Shown here: piece by piece, positions 26,618 through 35,208 of the stretch | How positions within the stretch are numbered: position 1 is the first letter of the stretch | Layout: each line of letters starts with the position of its first letter | DNA from: Deefgea piscis | Lineage (GTDB): Bacteria; Pseudomonadota; Gammaproteobacteria; Burkholderiales; Chitinibacteraceae | Direction: 5' to 3' | Length of the DNA: 64,000 nucleotides | Assembly: GCF_013284055.1 (NCBI RefSeq) | Contig: NZ_CP054143.1 | Location: 248,001-312,000, forward strand | Made by a program: the position numbers and the translations under genes | Notes under the pieces: generated by a model | Told to the model about the DNA's origin: nothing | Database searches by the model: none | Seen by the model: only the letters and a program-made list of their open reading frames with translations

Positions 26618-26676
26618 ACACCACCACCGCCATTTCACGGCATTGATTTACGGCCTTTTTTATTTTTGGAGTTGTG

Positions 26677-27582
26677 ATGAAACGCTGGCATATCGTTTTA
26701 TTTCTTGCGCCTGCGGTACTGATTTATTCGGTCTTTAGCGCCTTACCTTTACTCGACACTTTGCGTCTTGGTTTTTACGCCACCAACGACACCGGTGCCA
26801 GCCATTTTTCGGGATTGAGTAATTACCTGACCATTCTCACCGATCCCGCTTGGTCAAGCGCGTTTTGGAATGCAATGGGCAATAACTTTAAGTTTTTTTT
26901 GATTCATTTACTGATTCAAAACCCAATTGGCTTGATCTTAGCCACGCTGTTGTCACTCAAAGGGCTCAAGTTCGCGCGGCAATACCGAACTTTTATTTTC
27001 CTCCCCACGCTGCTGTCGGTGGTGATTATTGGTTTTATTTGGCAGCTGATTTTGTCGCCATTGTGGGGCGTTTCAGAATCAATGCTCAATGCGGTCGGAC
27101 TGGGGGAGTATTTCCAGCCATGGCTCGGTGAAGAAGGCTCGGCGCTAATTACCCTCGCATTAATTTCGGTTTGGCAATTCGTTGGCATCCCAATGATGCT
27201 GATTTACGCCGCGCTACTGGCCGTGCCCGAAGACATTGTCGAAGCCGCCCACGTGGAAGGCGCGTCTGCTTGGCGTATTTTCTGGGAAATCAAACTGCCG
27301 CTGATTTTGCCCACGCTAGGGCTGGTGACGATTCTGACTTATGTCGGCAACTTTAATGCCTTTGATTTGATTTACTCGGTGAAAGGCGCGATTGCTGGGC
27401 CGAACTACAGTACCGATATTTTAGGGACTTTGTTTTACCGCACCTTCTTTGGCTACCAAAGCCAAATCGGCAGCCCAACCATGGGCGCGGCAGTGGCAAC
27501 GCTGATGTTCCTCGTCATCCTCTGTGGCGTCGGCGCTTACTTTTACTTCGTGCAGCGCAAGCTGACGCGTTACGAGTTGTGA
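26677..27582 (+). CDS. Carbohydrate ABC transporter permease (MalF-type)
   Basis: A 301-residue inner-membrane permease with six hydrophobic segments starting at residue 5. The EAA loop that docks the ATPase is present (EAAHVEGASAWRIFWEIKLP). The N terminus lacks the extra helices of MalF, as in most CUT1 permeases. I use the ATG at 26677 behind TTTTTGGAGTTGTG. This same leader plus 16 codons is repeated twice upstream in truncated form. It pairs with the second permease at 27744 to form the channel. Confidence 0.93.
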   Translation: MKRWHIVLFLAPAVLIYSVFSALPLLDTLRLGFYATNDTGASHFSGLSNYLTILTDPAWSSAFWNAMGNNFKFFLIHLLIQNPIGLILATLLSLKGLKFARQYRTFIFLPTLLSVVIIGFIWQLILSPLWGVSESMLNAVGLGEYFQPWLGEEGSALITLALISVWQFVGIPMMLIYAALLAVPEDIVEAAHVEGASAWRIFWEIKLPLILPTLGLVTILTYVGNFNAFDLIYSVKGAIAGPNYSTDILGTLFYRTFFGYQSQIGSPTMGAAVATLMFLVILCGVGAYFYFVQRKLTRYEL

Positions 27583-27594
27583 TGTGAAACATGA

Positions 27595-27624
27595 ACCACA
27601 GAGGCACAGAGACGCAGAGGAAAA
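27595..27624 (+). repeat. CACAGAGGCACAGAG-type repeat, copy 1
   Basis: ACCACAGAGGCACAGAGACG followed by CAGAGGAAAA. Its inverse lies 50 bases on (27671-27697), so the two together can fold into a long hairpin in the gap between the permease genes. Confidence 0.75.
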
Positions 27625-27670
27625 CCAGCCCCAGCCCTATCTCTATAAAGGCGCTGTTTAGATTTTGAAT

Positions 27671-27697
27671 TTCTCCGTGCCTCTGTGTCTCTGTGGT
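27671..27697 (-). repeat. CACAGAGGCACAGAG-type repeat, copy 2 (inverted)
   Basis: Reverse complement of the repeat (TTCTCCGTGCCTCTGTGTCT then CTGTGGT). It pairs with copy 1 across about 45 bases and lies just before the second permease start. Confidence 0.75.
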
Positions 27698-27743
27698 CGT
27701 TATTTGTTGCAATCTCATTTTAATCTCGTCATTAGGAATTTTT

Positions 27744-28583
27744 ATGACACGAAAGATATACAAACCACTCTCCGCCTTTGGCGTGCATTGCATGCTGGGT
27801 GGCTACACGCTGCTGGCTTTGTTTCCGATTGTTTTAATTTTAATTAACGCCTTTAAAACCAAAGCGGCGATTTTTGATAATCCGCTGGCTTTTCCCACCG
27901 CTGAAACGTTTTTTTTAGGTGGCTTTGAAAAGGTCATCGCTAAATCGCATTTCATGCTGTATTTCGGCAATAGCCTGACCGTCACGCTGGCCTCACTTGC
28001 GTTGATTTTGCTGTTTGGCGCAATGGCGGCTTGGGCGCTGTCGGAATACAAATTCCGTGGCAATCGTATGCTGGCGATTTATATGATGATCGGGATTATG
28101 GTGCCGATTCGCTTGGGCACAGTGTCGATTTTGGAGCTCATCGTGCAGCTCAATCTGATCAACACCCTAACCGCCTTGGTGCTGGTCTACACCGCGCAAG
28201 GCTTGCCGCTGGCGGTGATGATTTTGAGCGAGTTTATCGCGCAAATTCCAAAGGAACTTAAAGAAGCCGCGCGCTGTGATGGTGTTGGCGAATTTAAGAT
28301 TTTCTTCCAAGTGATCTTGCCACTAATCCGCCCTGCCGTGGCCACGGTCGCGGTGTTTACCATGATTCCGGTGTGGAACGATTTATGGTTCCCGCTGATT
28401 TTAGCGCCCGGTGAAGAAACGCAAACCGTCACGCTCGGTGTGCAGCAATTTATTGGTCAATACGTCACCGACTGGAATTCCGTCTTGGCCGCACTCAGCC
28501 TGGCAGTGATTCCGGTGCTGATTTTATACAGCATCTTCTCACGCCAACTGATTCGTGGCCTGACTTCGGGGGCGGTGAAATAA
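27744..28583 (+). CDS. Carbohydrate ABC transporter permease (MalG-type)
   Basis: A 279-residue partner permease with six hydrophobic segments and the EAA motif KEAARCDGVGEFKIFFQVILP. It ends IRGLTSGAVK, a normal MalG-like C terminus. The start is taken at MTRKIYKPLSAFG behind ATTAGGAATTTTT; the frame is open further upstream through the repeat but without conservation. The 160-base spacer from the first permease is unusually long for a CUT1 operon because it contains a repeat pair. Confidence 0.93.
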   Translation: MTRKIYKPLSAFGVHCMLGGYTLLALFPIVLILINAFKTKAAIFDNPLAFPTAETFFLGGFEKVIAKSHFMLYFGNSLTVTLASLALILLFGAMAAWALSEYKFRGNRMLAIYMMIGIMVPIRLGTVSILELIVQLNLINTLTALVLVYTAQGLPLAVMILSEFIAQIPKELKEAARCDGVGEFKIFFQVILPLIRPAVATVAVFTMIPVWNDLWFPLILAPGEETQTVTLGVQQFIGQYVTDWNSVLAALSLAVIPVLILYSIFSRQLIRGLTSGAVK

Positions 28584-28602
28584 GTTGGGTAAAAAATCTT
28601 GC

Positions 28603-28631
28603 ACCACAGAGGCGCAGAGACACAGAGAAAA
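28603..28631 (+). repeat. CACAGAGGCACAGAG-type repeat, copy 3
   Basis: ACCACAGAGGCGCAGAGACA then CAGAGAAAA. First member of the 93-base tandem duplication. Confidence 0.7.
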
Positions 28632-28694
28632 ACGCATGGCGATTTTTGAAGTTCTTAACGCTGGGCGGTGAAATAGGTGGGTAAAAACCCCTTC

Positions 28695-28724
28695 ACCACA
28701 GAGGCACGGAGACACAGAGAAAAA
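28695..28724 (+). repeat. CACAGAGGCACAGAG-type repeat, copy 4
   Basis: ACCACAGAGGCACGGAGACA then CAGAGAAAAA. Second member of the tandem duplication, about 92 bases after copy 3. Confidence 0.7.
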
Positions 28725-28848
28725 CGCTAATGCGGCTTCTAAAGTGCCCTGTGGACAAGACTGAAAGGAGTAACCCGAACTTGCATCATCGAGAACGATA
28801 AACAAACCAAGCAATTTGCTAGCCCAGAACACGGCAGCGAGCCAGTTA

Positions 28849-28878
28849 TTTCCTCTGTGTCTCTGTGCCGCTGTGGTG
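28849..28878 (-). repeat. CACAGAGGCACAGAG-type repeat, copy 5 (inverted)
   Basis: TTTCCTCTGTGTCTCTGTGC then CGCTGTGGTG. It is the inverse of copies 3 and 4 and can pair with either. Confidence 0.7.
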
Positions 28879-28931
28879 GATGTTTTTAACACGATCACGC
28901 GACCTAAATCATTGTTTTCAAGAGGTGCCTT

Positions 28932-30071
28932 ATGGCCAACGTAACACTAAATAATCTTTCTAAATCCTACGACGGCAAGGCCAAAGTATTGGATGGTATC
29001 AATCTAGATGTACAGCACGGCGAGTTCGTGGTGCTGGTCGGCCCGTCGGGCTGCGGTAAATCGACGCTGCTGCGGATGATCTGCGGTTTGGAATCCATTA
29101 CCGGCGGAGAACTCGCCATTGGTGACACCGTGGTCAATGATCTGACACCGGCCGAGCGTGGCATCGCGATGGTGTTCCAAAGCTATGCCTTGTATCCACA
29201 TATGAGCGTGTACAAAAACATGGCGTTTGGCCTCAAAATCGCCGGAGAAAACCAAGCGCAAATCGACGTGCGGATTAAAAATGCCGCCAAGATTTTAAAA
29301 ATTGATCATTTGCTTGAGCGCCTACCGCGCGAACTTTCCGGCGGCCAGCGCCAGCGTGTGGCAATTGGTCGGGCAATTGTGCGTGAGCCGAAATTATTTT
29401 TGTTTGACGAACCGCTATCCAATCTTGACGCCGCATTACGGGTACAAACGCGACTGGAAATCGCCAAATTGCACCGCGATTTAAACGCCACAATGATTTA
29501 CGTGACCCACGATCAAATCGAAGCGATGACACTCGGTGACAAAATTGTCGTCATGGAAGGCGGCCATATTCAGCAAGCCGGTACGCCGCTTGAACTCTAC
29601 CAGCAACCCGCCAATTTATTTGTCGCCGGATTTATTGGTTCGCCCAAGATGAATTTACTCAAAGGCGTAGTGCAAGCCATTTTGCCCGAAGGTTTATCGA
29701 TTACTTTGGCGGGTGGCATCGACATTATCGCACTCGTTGCCAATGACAGCGCACAAGTAGGCGATGCGGTCACAGTAGGTATACGCGCAGAGCATTTAAT
29801 TGAAGAGGCTCACAGCGGCATACCCCTAGTTGGGGTCGTTAATTTGGTGGAACATTTAGGTGAAGCCAATTATCTGTATCTCACGCTGGCCAATGGCGTC
29901 GATATCGTGGTTCGCGGCGATGGCGAACGCGAAGTCAAACTCGGTACGCCAATCAGCATTAGCGCGCCAAGTAATGCGTTTCATGTCTTTAATGCCGATG
30001 GTCAAGCGCTACGCCGCTTAAAGCCCGGCAATATGCAGTCATCGCGCCAGCAGCAAAAAATAGCTGCCTAG
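28932..30071 (+). CDS. Sugar ABC transporter ATPase (MsmX/UgpC/MalK type)
   Basis: A 379-residue ATPase energising the two permeases. Walker A is GPSGCGKST (37-45), the Q loop FQSYALYPH (82-90), the signature LSGGQ (135-139), Walker B LFLFDEPLSNLD (155-166) and the switch His in VTHDQ. The C-terminal third is an MOI/TOBE regulatory domain ending in a Gln/Lys-rich tail. It completes the binding protein, permease, permease, ATPase operon. The stop codon overlaps a GGGTCTGTT-type repeat. Confidence 0.95.
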   Translation: MANVTLNNLSKSYDGKAKVLDGINLDVQHGEFVVLVGPSGCGKSTLLRMICGLESITGGELAIGDTVVNDLTPAERGIAMVFQSYALYPHMSVYKNMAFGLKIAGENQAQIDVRIKNAAKILKIDHLLERLPRELSGGQRQRVAIGRAIVREPKLFLFDEPLSNLDAALRVQTRLEIAKLHRDLNATMIYVTHDQIEAMTLGDKIVVMEGGHIQQAGTPLELYQQPANLFVAGFIGSPKMNLLKGVVQAILPEGLSITLAGGIDIIALVANDSAQVGDAVTVGIRAEHLIEEAHSGIPLVGVVNLVEHLGEANYLYLTLANGVDIVVRGDGEREVKLGTPISISAPSNAFHVFNADGQALRRLKPGNMQSSRQQQKIAA

Positions 30072-30088
30072 GGTCTGTTAAGGTTTGG
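30071..30088. repeat. GGGTCTGTTxAxGTTTGG repeat, divergent copy
   Basis: GGGTCTGTTAAGGTTTGG, starting at the last base of the ATPase stop. Two bases differ from the copies near 39376 and 39429. Confidence 0.6.
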
Positions 30089-30100
30089 TTGCAAAGCCCC

Positions 30101-30126
30101 GCCCGCGACATGGACTTATCGCGGGC
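30101..30126 (+). terminator. Hairpin after the transporter operon
   Basis: GCCCGCGA / TCGCGGGC with a 10-base loop. There is no clear T-tract on either side, so it is only a probable terminator. Confidence 0.45.
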
Positions 30127-30178
30127 GTTATCAGCATCGAGCTAGCCTGCATTCAACGGCGGATTAAACCAGCAGCAA

Positions 30179-30949
30179 TTACAACTGAGCAAATTCAATT
30201 TCGCCCACGTCGTTAAACACATAATCGGGGCGATATGGGAATTCATTGAGCATGTCGAGCTTAGTCACGCCAGACAGCACCAGCGCGGTTTTCATACCAG
30301 CTTCAAGTCCGCCCACAATATCGGTGTCCATCCGGTCGCCGACCATCAAGCATTCTTCGGGATGAACGCCCAATTTACGACTGGCGATCATCATCATTAA
30401 TGAATTTGGCTTGCCGACGATATACGGTTTTTTGCCGGTGGCTGCCGAAATCGCCGCCAAAATCGTGCCAGCTGCTGGCTCGTAACCGCCCTCAACCGGG
30501 TCAATCATATCGGGATTGGTGCCAATAAATTTGGCGCCATGGTCGATAAAGTGCACGGCTTTTTTCAGTTGCTCAAAACTAAACGTGGTCGATTTGGCCA
30601 CCACCACATAATCGGGATTGGATTCGGACATCGAAAACCCAACGTTATACAACTCATTAATCAAGCCGCCACCGCCAATCACATACACTTTGGCGCCTTC
30701 TTTTTGGCTACGTAAAAACATCGCAGTGGCCATTGCGCTGGTAATAAAATTGTCTTCAGTTAGGCCATGAATGCCTAAGCTTTCCACTTTAAGTTTCAAA
30801 TCGAGCGGCGTTTGTGACGCATTGTTGGTCAAAAACAAAAACGGTACATTGGCCGAAAGCAATTTCTGTACAAAGGTATCTGCCCCCGGAATCATTTGCT
30901 TGCCGCGATAAATTACGCCATCCATATCAGAAATAATGCTTTTAATCAC
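30179..30949 (-). CDS. NagD-like HAD-IIA phosphatase
   Basis: A 256-residue haloacid-dehalogenase subfamily IIA phosphatase. Motif I DMDGV (Asp8, Asp10 from the GTG start), motif II LTNNAS, C2-type cap, then motif III (KPNSLMMMIA) and motif IV (CLMVGDRMDTDIVGG). E. coli NagD dephosphorylates nucleotides and sugar phosphates; the substrate here is not indicated by context, although it adjoins a sugar transporter. I prefer the GTG at 30949, which is behind GGAG and matches family N termini; ATG at 30967 adds six residues. Confidence 0.88.
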   Translation of the reverse strand: MIKSIISDMDGVIYRGKQMIPGADTFVQKLLSANVPFLFLTNNASQTPLDLKLKVESLGIHGLTEDNFITSAMATAMFLRSQKEGAKVYVIGGGGLINELYNVGFSMSESNPDYVVVAKSTTFSFEQLKKAVHFIDHGAKFIGTNPDMIDPVEGGYEPAAGTILAAISAATGKKPYIVGKPNSLMMMIASRKLGVHPEECLMVGDRMDTDIVGGLEAGMKTALVLSGVTKLDMLNEFPYRPDYVFNDVGEIEFAQL

Positions 30950-31182
30950 AGCGCAACTCCACACCATTAAAAAACAATAAGGCTACACCATGGGGCTGCG
31001 CAGTGCAGCTCGATTAATACGCTTTTTTGCGTTGCCCCCCCAATCAATCGATTAAAAAGCCATGCCATTGGGGCTAGATCAAACAAAAAGCTGCGACGCT
31101 CACGCGGCATGCGGGCAAAGTCGATGGCGGCAAGCCCACTTTTACAGATCGACTTATCTATGATGGCGCGTAAAATGCAGGC

Positions 31183-31779
31183 ATGAGCACCACACTAGCC
31201 AATGCGGTTGACGCAGAAATCATTATTAAAAAAAGTCGTTTTATCGGTTATGTCATTCCGGTGAGTAATCGCGCCCAAGCTTTAGATTTGGTGGCCGACT
31301 TTAAACAACAACACCCCGAAGCTCGGCATGTTTGCTGGGCCTTACTCGCTGGTGGTGAATCGGGAATGTCAGACGATGGTGAGCCATCGGGTACTGCCGC
31401 GCGGCCGATGATGCAAGTCTTGCAACATAAGCATTTAGATGGTGTTTTGGCGGTGGTGATTCGTTACTTTGGCGGCATTAAGCTCGGGGCCGGTGGCTTA
31501 ACTCGGGCCTACACCGATGCCATTGCGCGCCCTTTATTGGCCGCTGAATATATCGAAACCGTGCCAATGGATCTATTGCAAGTGGCGCTGCCGTTTGCCG
31601 AAGAAAATAAAGTTCGCCACTACTTGCAACAACACAACATTGACATTAGCAACAGCGATTTTACCCACACCGAAGTCATTTTAAGCTTAACGCTACCTCG
31701 CCATTTGCGGGAAACCACGCTCAATCAACTGCATCAACTCTGTCGCGGACAAACTCGCTTACTTGAAAGTGACAGTTAA
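31183..31779 (+). CDS. yigZ: YigZ/IMPACT-family protein
   Basis: A 198-residue member of the UPF0029 IMPACT family. The N-terminal domain has KKSRFIGYVIPV, the conserved HVCWALLAGGESGMSDDGEP (SDDGEPSGTA) and VVIRYFGGIKLGAGGLTRAYTDA. The C-terminal half is the DUF1949 ferredoxin-like domain. Bacterial members are linked to translation or stress but lack a defined reaction. A probable -10 (TATGAT) lies about 25 bases upstream. It is divergent from the phosphatase gene. Confidence 0.93.
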   Translation: MSTTLANAVDAEIIIKKSRFIGYVIPVSNRAQALDLVADFKQQHPEARHVCWALLAGGESGMSDDGEPSGTAARPMMQVLQHKHLDGVLAVVIRYFGGIKLGAGGLTRAYTDAIARPLLAAEYIETVPMDLLQVALPFAEENKVRHYLQQHNIDISNSDFTHTEVILSLTLPRHLRETTLNQLHQLCRGQTRLLESDS

Positions 31780-31858
31780 CTACCGTTCGTGCTAAATATA
31801 TTGATAGCCCCTCGCGTAGCGCGTAAGCTCGAAGTCCGCATTATGCAGGCGCAGTAAA

Positions 31859-32905
31859 ATGAATTCATCTGAAACCCAAGTTTTAGCCTTACTTGAGCGC
31901 AGTAAGCAGCTTACGTATAGCGAGCCCAACACTTCATTAGCACTGGCAACAGAAGCGGCTCAGCTGGCAAAAATGGGCTGCGCCCCGCGTCTGCAGATTG
32001 CCGCCTCTCATCAACAGATGAGCATGTTGTTTGCTTTTGGCCAAATCCATGAAGGCTGTCATGCCCTACTGCCCGCTTTAGTCATCGCCGAAGCCAATGA
32101 TTTAGAAGCCGAGCGCGGTGATCTATTGCATCATTTGGGCGTCGCGCACTACACCCTTGGCGAATACAGCACAGCGATTGATTATTGGTCTGATTGTCTT
32201 GATTTGGGCAATGCCCAGTTTGCCAATGAAACACGGATTAATGCGCATATTGGTTTAGGGCAAATCTATTTCGCCTGTAGCCGCTTTGCCGACGCACTGC
32301 GCCACCATCGCCAAGCCGAATATTGGATTAACGCGCAGACCGATCATGAATTGCAAGCTCGACTGTGTATTAATTTAGTGGCTGATTTATACGCGCTAGC
32401 GGATTTTACTGCGGCGCAAGTGGTACTCAATAAAGCCGAAGCCATTACCCGTACCATTCAGCATTTAGAATATCTTGGTGAGGTATTCTCCTATAAGTCA
32501 CTACTGGCTTTAGCCAGAGGTGAATACCAAGAGGCCAATGCCTATATCCAAGAAGGGCGTCATATCGTGCATTTTTGGGCTTGGGGTGAGATTAGCTGGC
32601 ACATCGTCCATGGTCGTACCCAGCAAGCACAAGGGCAACAGTCTGCTGCCGTGGCCAGCTTTATGAGTGCACTCGATATGTCAAAACGCATGGGTTGCGG
32701 GCATAAGATTTTTTTAATTCATCAATTTTTAGCCGGACTATTTCGTGAAATGGGCCAAGCCCCCGAAGCGGAATATCATCATCGGCTTTATCAAGAAAAT
32801 TTCCACCGATTGCTCGACCCACAGCTATTTGCGCGGCTAGCGCAACTTGAGCAACAATTACTGCAAAGTAATCCAACGACCCCGTCAATCTTTGTGCCAG
32901 CATAA
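31859..32905 (+). CDS. TPR protein A (paralogue of the gene at 34171)
   Basis: A 348-residue all-helical protein made of about seven tetratricopeptide-like repeats (for example GEYSTAIDYWSDCLDLG; INAHIGLGQIYFACSRFADALRHHRQAE; NLVADLYALADFTAAQVVLN). No signal peptide, membrane segment or output domain is seen. It matches the gene at 34171 in length, repeat layout and specific segments such as AHIGLGQ(I/L)Y and LRHHRQA/LTHHRKA, so the two are paralogues. Similar TPR stretches precede GGDEF or regulatory domains in other bacteria, but here no such domain follows. Function unknown; likely a protein-interaction scaffold. Confidence 0.8.
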   Translation: MNSSETQVLALLERSKQLTYSEPNTSLALATEAAQLAKMGCAPRLQIAASHQQMSMLFAFGQIHEGCHALLPALVIAEANDLEAERGDLLHHLGVAHYTLGEYSTAIDYWSDCLDLGNAQFANETRINAHIGLGQIYFACSRFADALRHHRQAEYWINAQTDHELQARLCINLVADLYALADFTAAQVVLNKAEAITRTIQHLEYLGEVFSYKSLLALARGEYQEANAYIQEGRHIVHFWAWGEISWHIVHGRTQQAQGQQSAAVASFMSALDMSKRMGCGHKIFLIHQFLAGLFREMGQAPEAEYHHRLYQENFHRLLDPQLFARLAQLEQQLLQSNPTTPSIFVPA

Positions 32906-32984
32906 ACAAATCAAACACAGTAAGGCATTGCGCCACCACACCGCGATATACTGGGTCTATTGACTGACTTTTTGGTGGCGAACA

Positions 32985-34139
32985 ATGCAAAACTTTAGCT
33001 TTCATAATCCCTGTCGTATCGAATTTGGTCACGACAGTATCGCCAAAATCAGCACATTAATTCCCCCGCAAGCGCGTGTTTTATTGCTCTACGGCGGCGG
33101 CAGCATTCATCGCAACGGCGTGTATGACCAAGTTTGCACCGCGCTTAAAGATCATCACTGGCAAGCTTTTTCTGGCATTGAAGCCAATCCTGAATACGAA
33201 ACCTTAATGCAAGCCGTGCGTTTTGGCCGTGAGCAGCAACTCGACTATATCTTGGCCGTCGGCGGTGGTTCGGTCATCGATGGCGCTAAATTTATTGCCG
33301 CAGCCATCCCGCATACTGGCGATTGCTGGCTGATCGTTGGCAATCGCACCCCACTACTGAGCGCATTACCGATTGGCGTGGTATTAACGCTCCCCGCCAC
33401 CGGATCAGAAAGTAATTTTGCTGCGGTGATTTCACGCCGTGAAACCAATGACAAACTCTCGTTTAAAAACCCTTTAGTGTTCCCCAGCTTTGCCATTCTT
33501 GATCCAAGCTGCACGCTGTCGTTACCGCCCCAACAAATCGGTAATGGCATTGTCGATGCCTTTGTGCACACCACCGAGCAATACCTGACTTATCCATGCG
33601 ATGCGCGAGTTCAAGATCGTTTGGCCGAAGGCATCTTGCAAACGCTAATCGAAGTCGGCCCGATTACCTTGAATGATCCCAATGATTATGCCGCCCGCGC
33701 CAATATGATGTGGGCTGCCAACCAAGCCTTGTTTGGCTTAGTCGGCGTTGGCCAAGCCCAAGATTGGGCCACGCATGCCATGGGCCATGAGTTAACGATT
33801 TTGTATGGCCTTGATCATGCGCGCACCTTGGCGATTATTTTGCCGGCGCTGTGGCGCTATCGTTTTGCCGCCAAACAAGCCAAATTAACGCAAATGGGAC
33901 GCCGCGTTTGGCAGCTTCACGGTGACGATATCAGCGTCGCGCAGCAAGCGATTGCCGCGACTGAGCAATTTTTTATTGCCATGGGTTTGCCGACACGATT
34001 GAGCGACTATCAAATCGACGCTGCTGAGGCCGCCGATCGCGTTGCCGAACAACTGATACGCCACAATCGCTTACAACTTGGCGAGAAAACTGACTTAACA
34101 CCCGAGGATTGCCGTGCCATTTTGCTGACAACAAACTGA
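32985..34139 (+). CDS. Iron-containing alcohol dehydrogenase (YqhD/butanol dehydrogenase type)
   Basis: A 384-residue group III NAD(P)-dependent alcohol or aldehyde reductase. The nucleotide motif GGGSVIDGAKFIAAA is at about 92-106 and YGGGSIHRNG is near 36. The metal ligands are seen in VDAFVHTTEQY (Asp, His) and HAMGHELTILYGLDHARTLAI (two His). It begins MQNFSFHNPCRIEFG, as in YqhD-like enzymes that reduce aldehydes with NADPH. It sits between two TPR paralogues on the same strand with gaps of 79 and 31 bases, so all three may be one transcript. Confidence 0.92.
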   Translation: MQNFSFHNPCRIEFGHDSIAKISTLIPPQARVLLLYGGGSIHRNGVYDQVCTALKDHHWQAFSGIEANPEYETLMQAVRFGREQQLDYILAVGGGSVIDGAKFIAAAIPHTGDCWLIVGNRTPLLSALPIGVVLTLPATGSESNFAAVISRRETNDKLSFKNPLVFPSFAILDPSCTLSLPPQQIGNGIVDAFVHTTEQYLTYPCDARVQDRLAEGILQTLIEVGPITLNDPNDYAARANMMWAANQALFGLVGVGQAQDWATHAMGHELTILYGLDHARTLAIILPALWRYRFAAKQAKLTQMGRRVWQLHGDDISVAQQAIAATEQFFIAMGLPTRLSDYQIDAAEAADRVAEQLIRHNRLQLGEKTDLTPEDCRAILLTTN

Positions 34140-34170
34140 TAGGCGTGTAAATAATAAATATAACAATGGT

Positions 34171-35208
34171 ATGCTGCTGATTCCGCCTAATGCGATATCA
34201 ATGATGACCCTTGTTGAACTTGAACGTAGCCTGAATCGTGCGCAAAAATTAGTCCATACCCAAAGTGCCGAGGCCTTACAACTGGCCTTAAATGCCAAAA
34301 CCATTGCGGCAAAATTAAACGCGGCCTTACCCAGTGCGCATGCACTGTTTTTATGCGCGCAGGCGTATTTTAACTTTGGTCAGTACCCTGAATCATTACG
34401 CGATTTAGCTGAATTAAATACACTCGCCAATCTCGAAAATATTGCTAGGTATGAGGGTGCACGCCTTAATCTATATGCTCGTGTTCAATATACCCTTGGT
34501 GCCTATCATCTAGCTCGTGATAGTTGGAATCGCTGCCTCACCTTACCCGACGAGGCCATCTCCCTTGAATCTCGCGTCCAAGCGCATATTGGTTTAGGGC
34601 AACTGTATTACGCCCATGAACACTACCAAACGGCGCTAACCCACCACCGCAAAGCGCAAGAGCTCGCCAGCCATGAAGACCATCATTTACATGCCAGTAT
34701 TTTAATTAATATTGCGGCAGATTTAATCGGTTGCGGGCAGCTAGACGAAGCCTATCGCAACTTAAAAAGTGCCCTGCCCTTAGTGAAAGCCGATCAAAGC
34801 TATCGCAATGAGGGTGAGATTTATATGAATATTGGCTTGATTCAATTCTTACGTGGCGATCTGGATCGCGCCACGATTAGCTTGATGGTGGCACTCAAAA
34901 TCAATCGCCTGCATCACCATCAATGGAGCGAAGCCAATACCATGCTGGTTTTAGGCCAATGCCAAACCGCCAAAGGTGACGTTGATTTAGCCATTGAAAC
35001 ATTGCATTCGGCGCTATATACCGCCAGTCATTTAGGGATTCGTCATCAGCAAGCCAGCATTCATGCTGCCCTAGCGCAAAGTTACACCGTCAAACACGAT
35101 CCCGAATCCGCCCTGCGCCATCAAGATCAACACCAGCATTTACGGCTGCAATTACGCAATGAAATTCATCAAGCAGAACTCGAGACGATGGAGCTGCCAT
35201 TTACCTAA
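34171..35208 (+). CDS. TPR protein B (paralogue of the gene at 31859)
   Basis: A 345-residue TPR protein with the same architecture as its upstream paralogue (VQAHIGLGQLYYAHEHYQTALTHHRKAQE; ILINIAADLIGCGQLDEAYRNLKSA; GLIQFLRGDLDRATISLMVAL). The start is uncertain: the ATG at 34171 has no ribosome site, and ATG at 34201 or 34204 (MMTLVELERSL) aligns better with the paralogue's N terminus. No output or localisation signal is visible. The pair flanking an alcohol dehydrogenase suggests a duplication, with the dehydrogenase gene lying between the copies. Confidence 0.8.
   Translation: MLLIPPNAISMMTLVELERSLNRAQKLVHTQSAEALQLALNAKTIAAKLNAALPSAHALFLCAQAYFNFGQYPESLRDLAELNTLANLENIARYEGARLNLYARVQYTLGAYHLARDSWNRCLTLPDEAISLESRVQAHIGLGQLYYAHEHYQTALTHHRKAQELASHEDHHLHASILINIAADLIGCGQLDEAYRNLKSALPLVKADQSYRNEGEIYMNIGLIQFLRGDLDRATISLMVALKINRLHHHQWSEANTMLVLGQCQTAKGDVDLAIETLHSALYTASHLGIRHQQASIHAALAQSYTVKHDPESALRHQDQHQHLRLQLRNEIHQAELETMELPFT

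Larger units (their letters stand above)
26220..26676. other. Repeat-filled gap between binding protein and first permease
   Basis: It holds, in order, a terminator-like hairpin, a degenerate GTAGGGTGGGTT dyad element, and two 156/157-base tandem units. Each unit contains a truncated copy of the permease 5' end and one copy of the dyad element. Details are given in the individual entries. Confidence 0.8.
28584..28931. other. Repeat-filled gap between second permease and ATPase
   Basis: No gene. It contains a 93-base tandem duplication that includes the last bases of the permease gene (GGGCGGTGAAATA at 28570 and again at 28663), three more CACAGAG-type repeats, and the ATPase ribosome site AGAGGTGCC before 28932. 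Confidence 0.75.

Noticed and set aside
26595-28880. CRISPR-like array in the repeat-rich sugar operon
   Set aside because: Repeats are few, mixed in orientation, irregularly spaced and not separated by unique spacers of constant length.
28539-28898. 119-residue minus-strand frame in the permease/ATPase gap
   Set aside because: It is created by the CACAGAG repeats and the end of the permease gene; no start signal or family.
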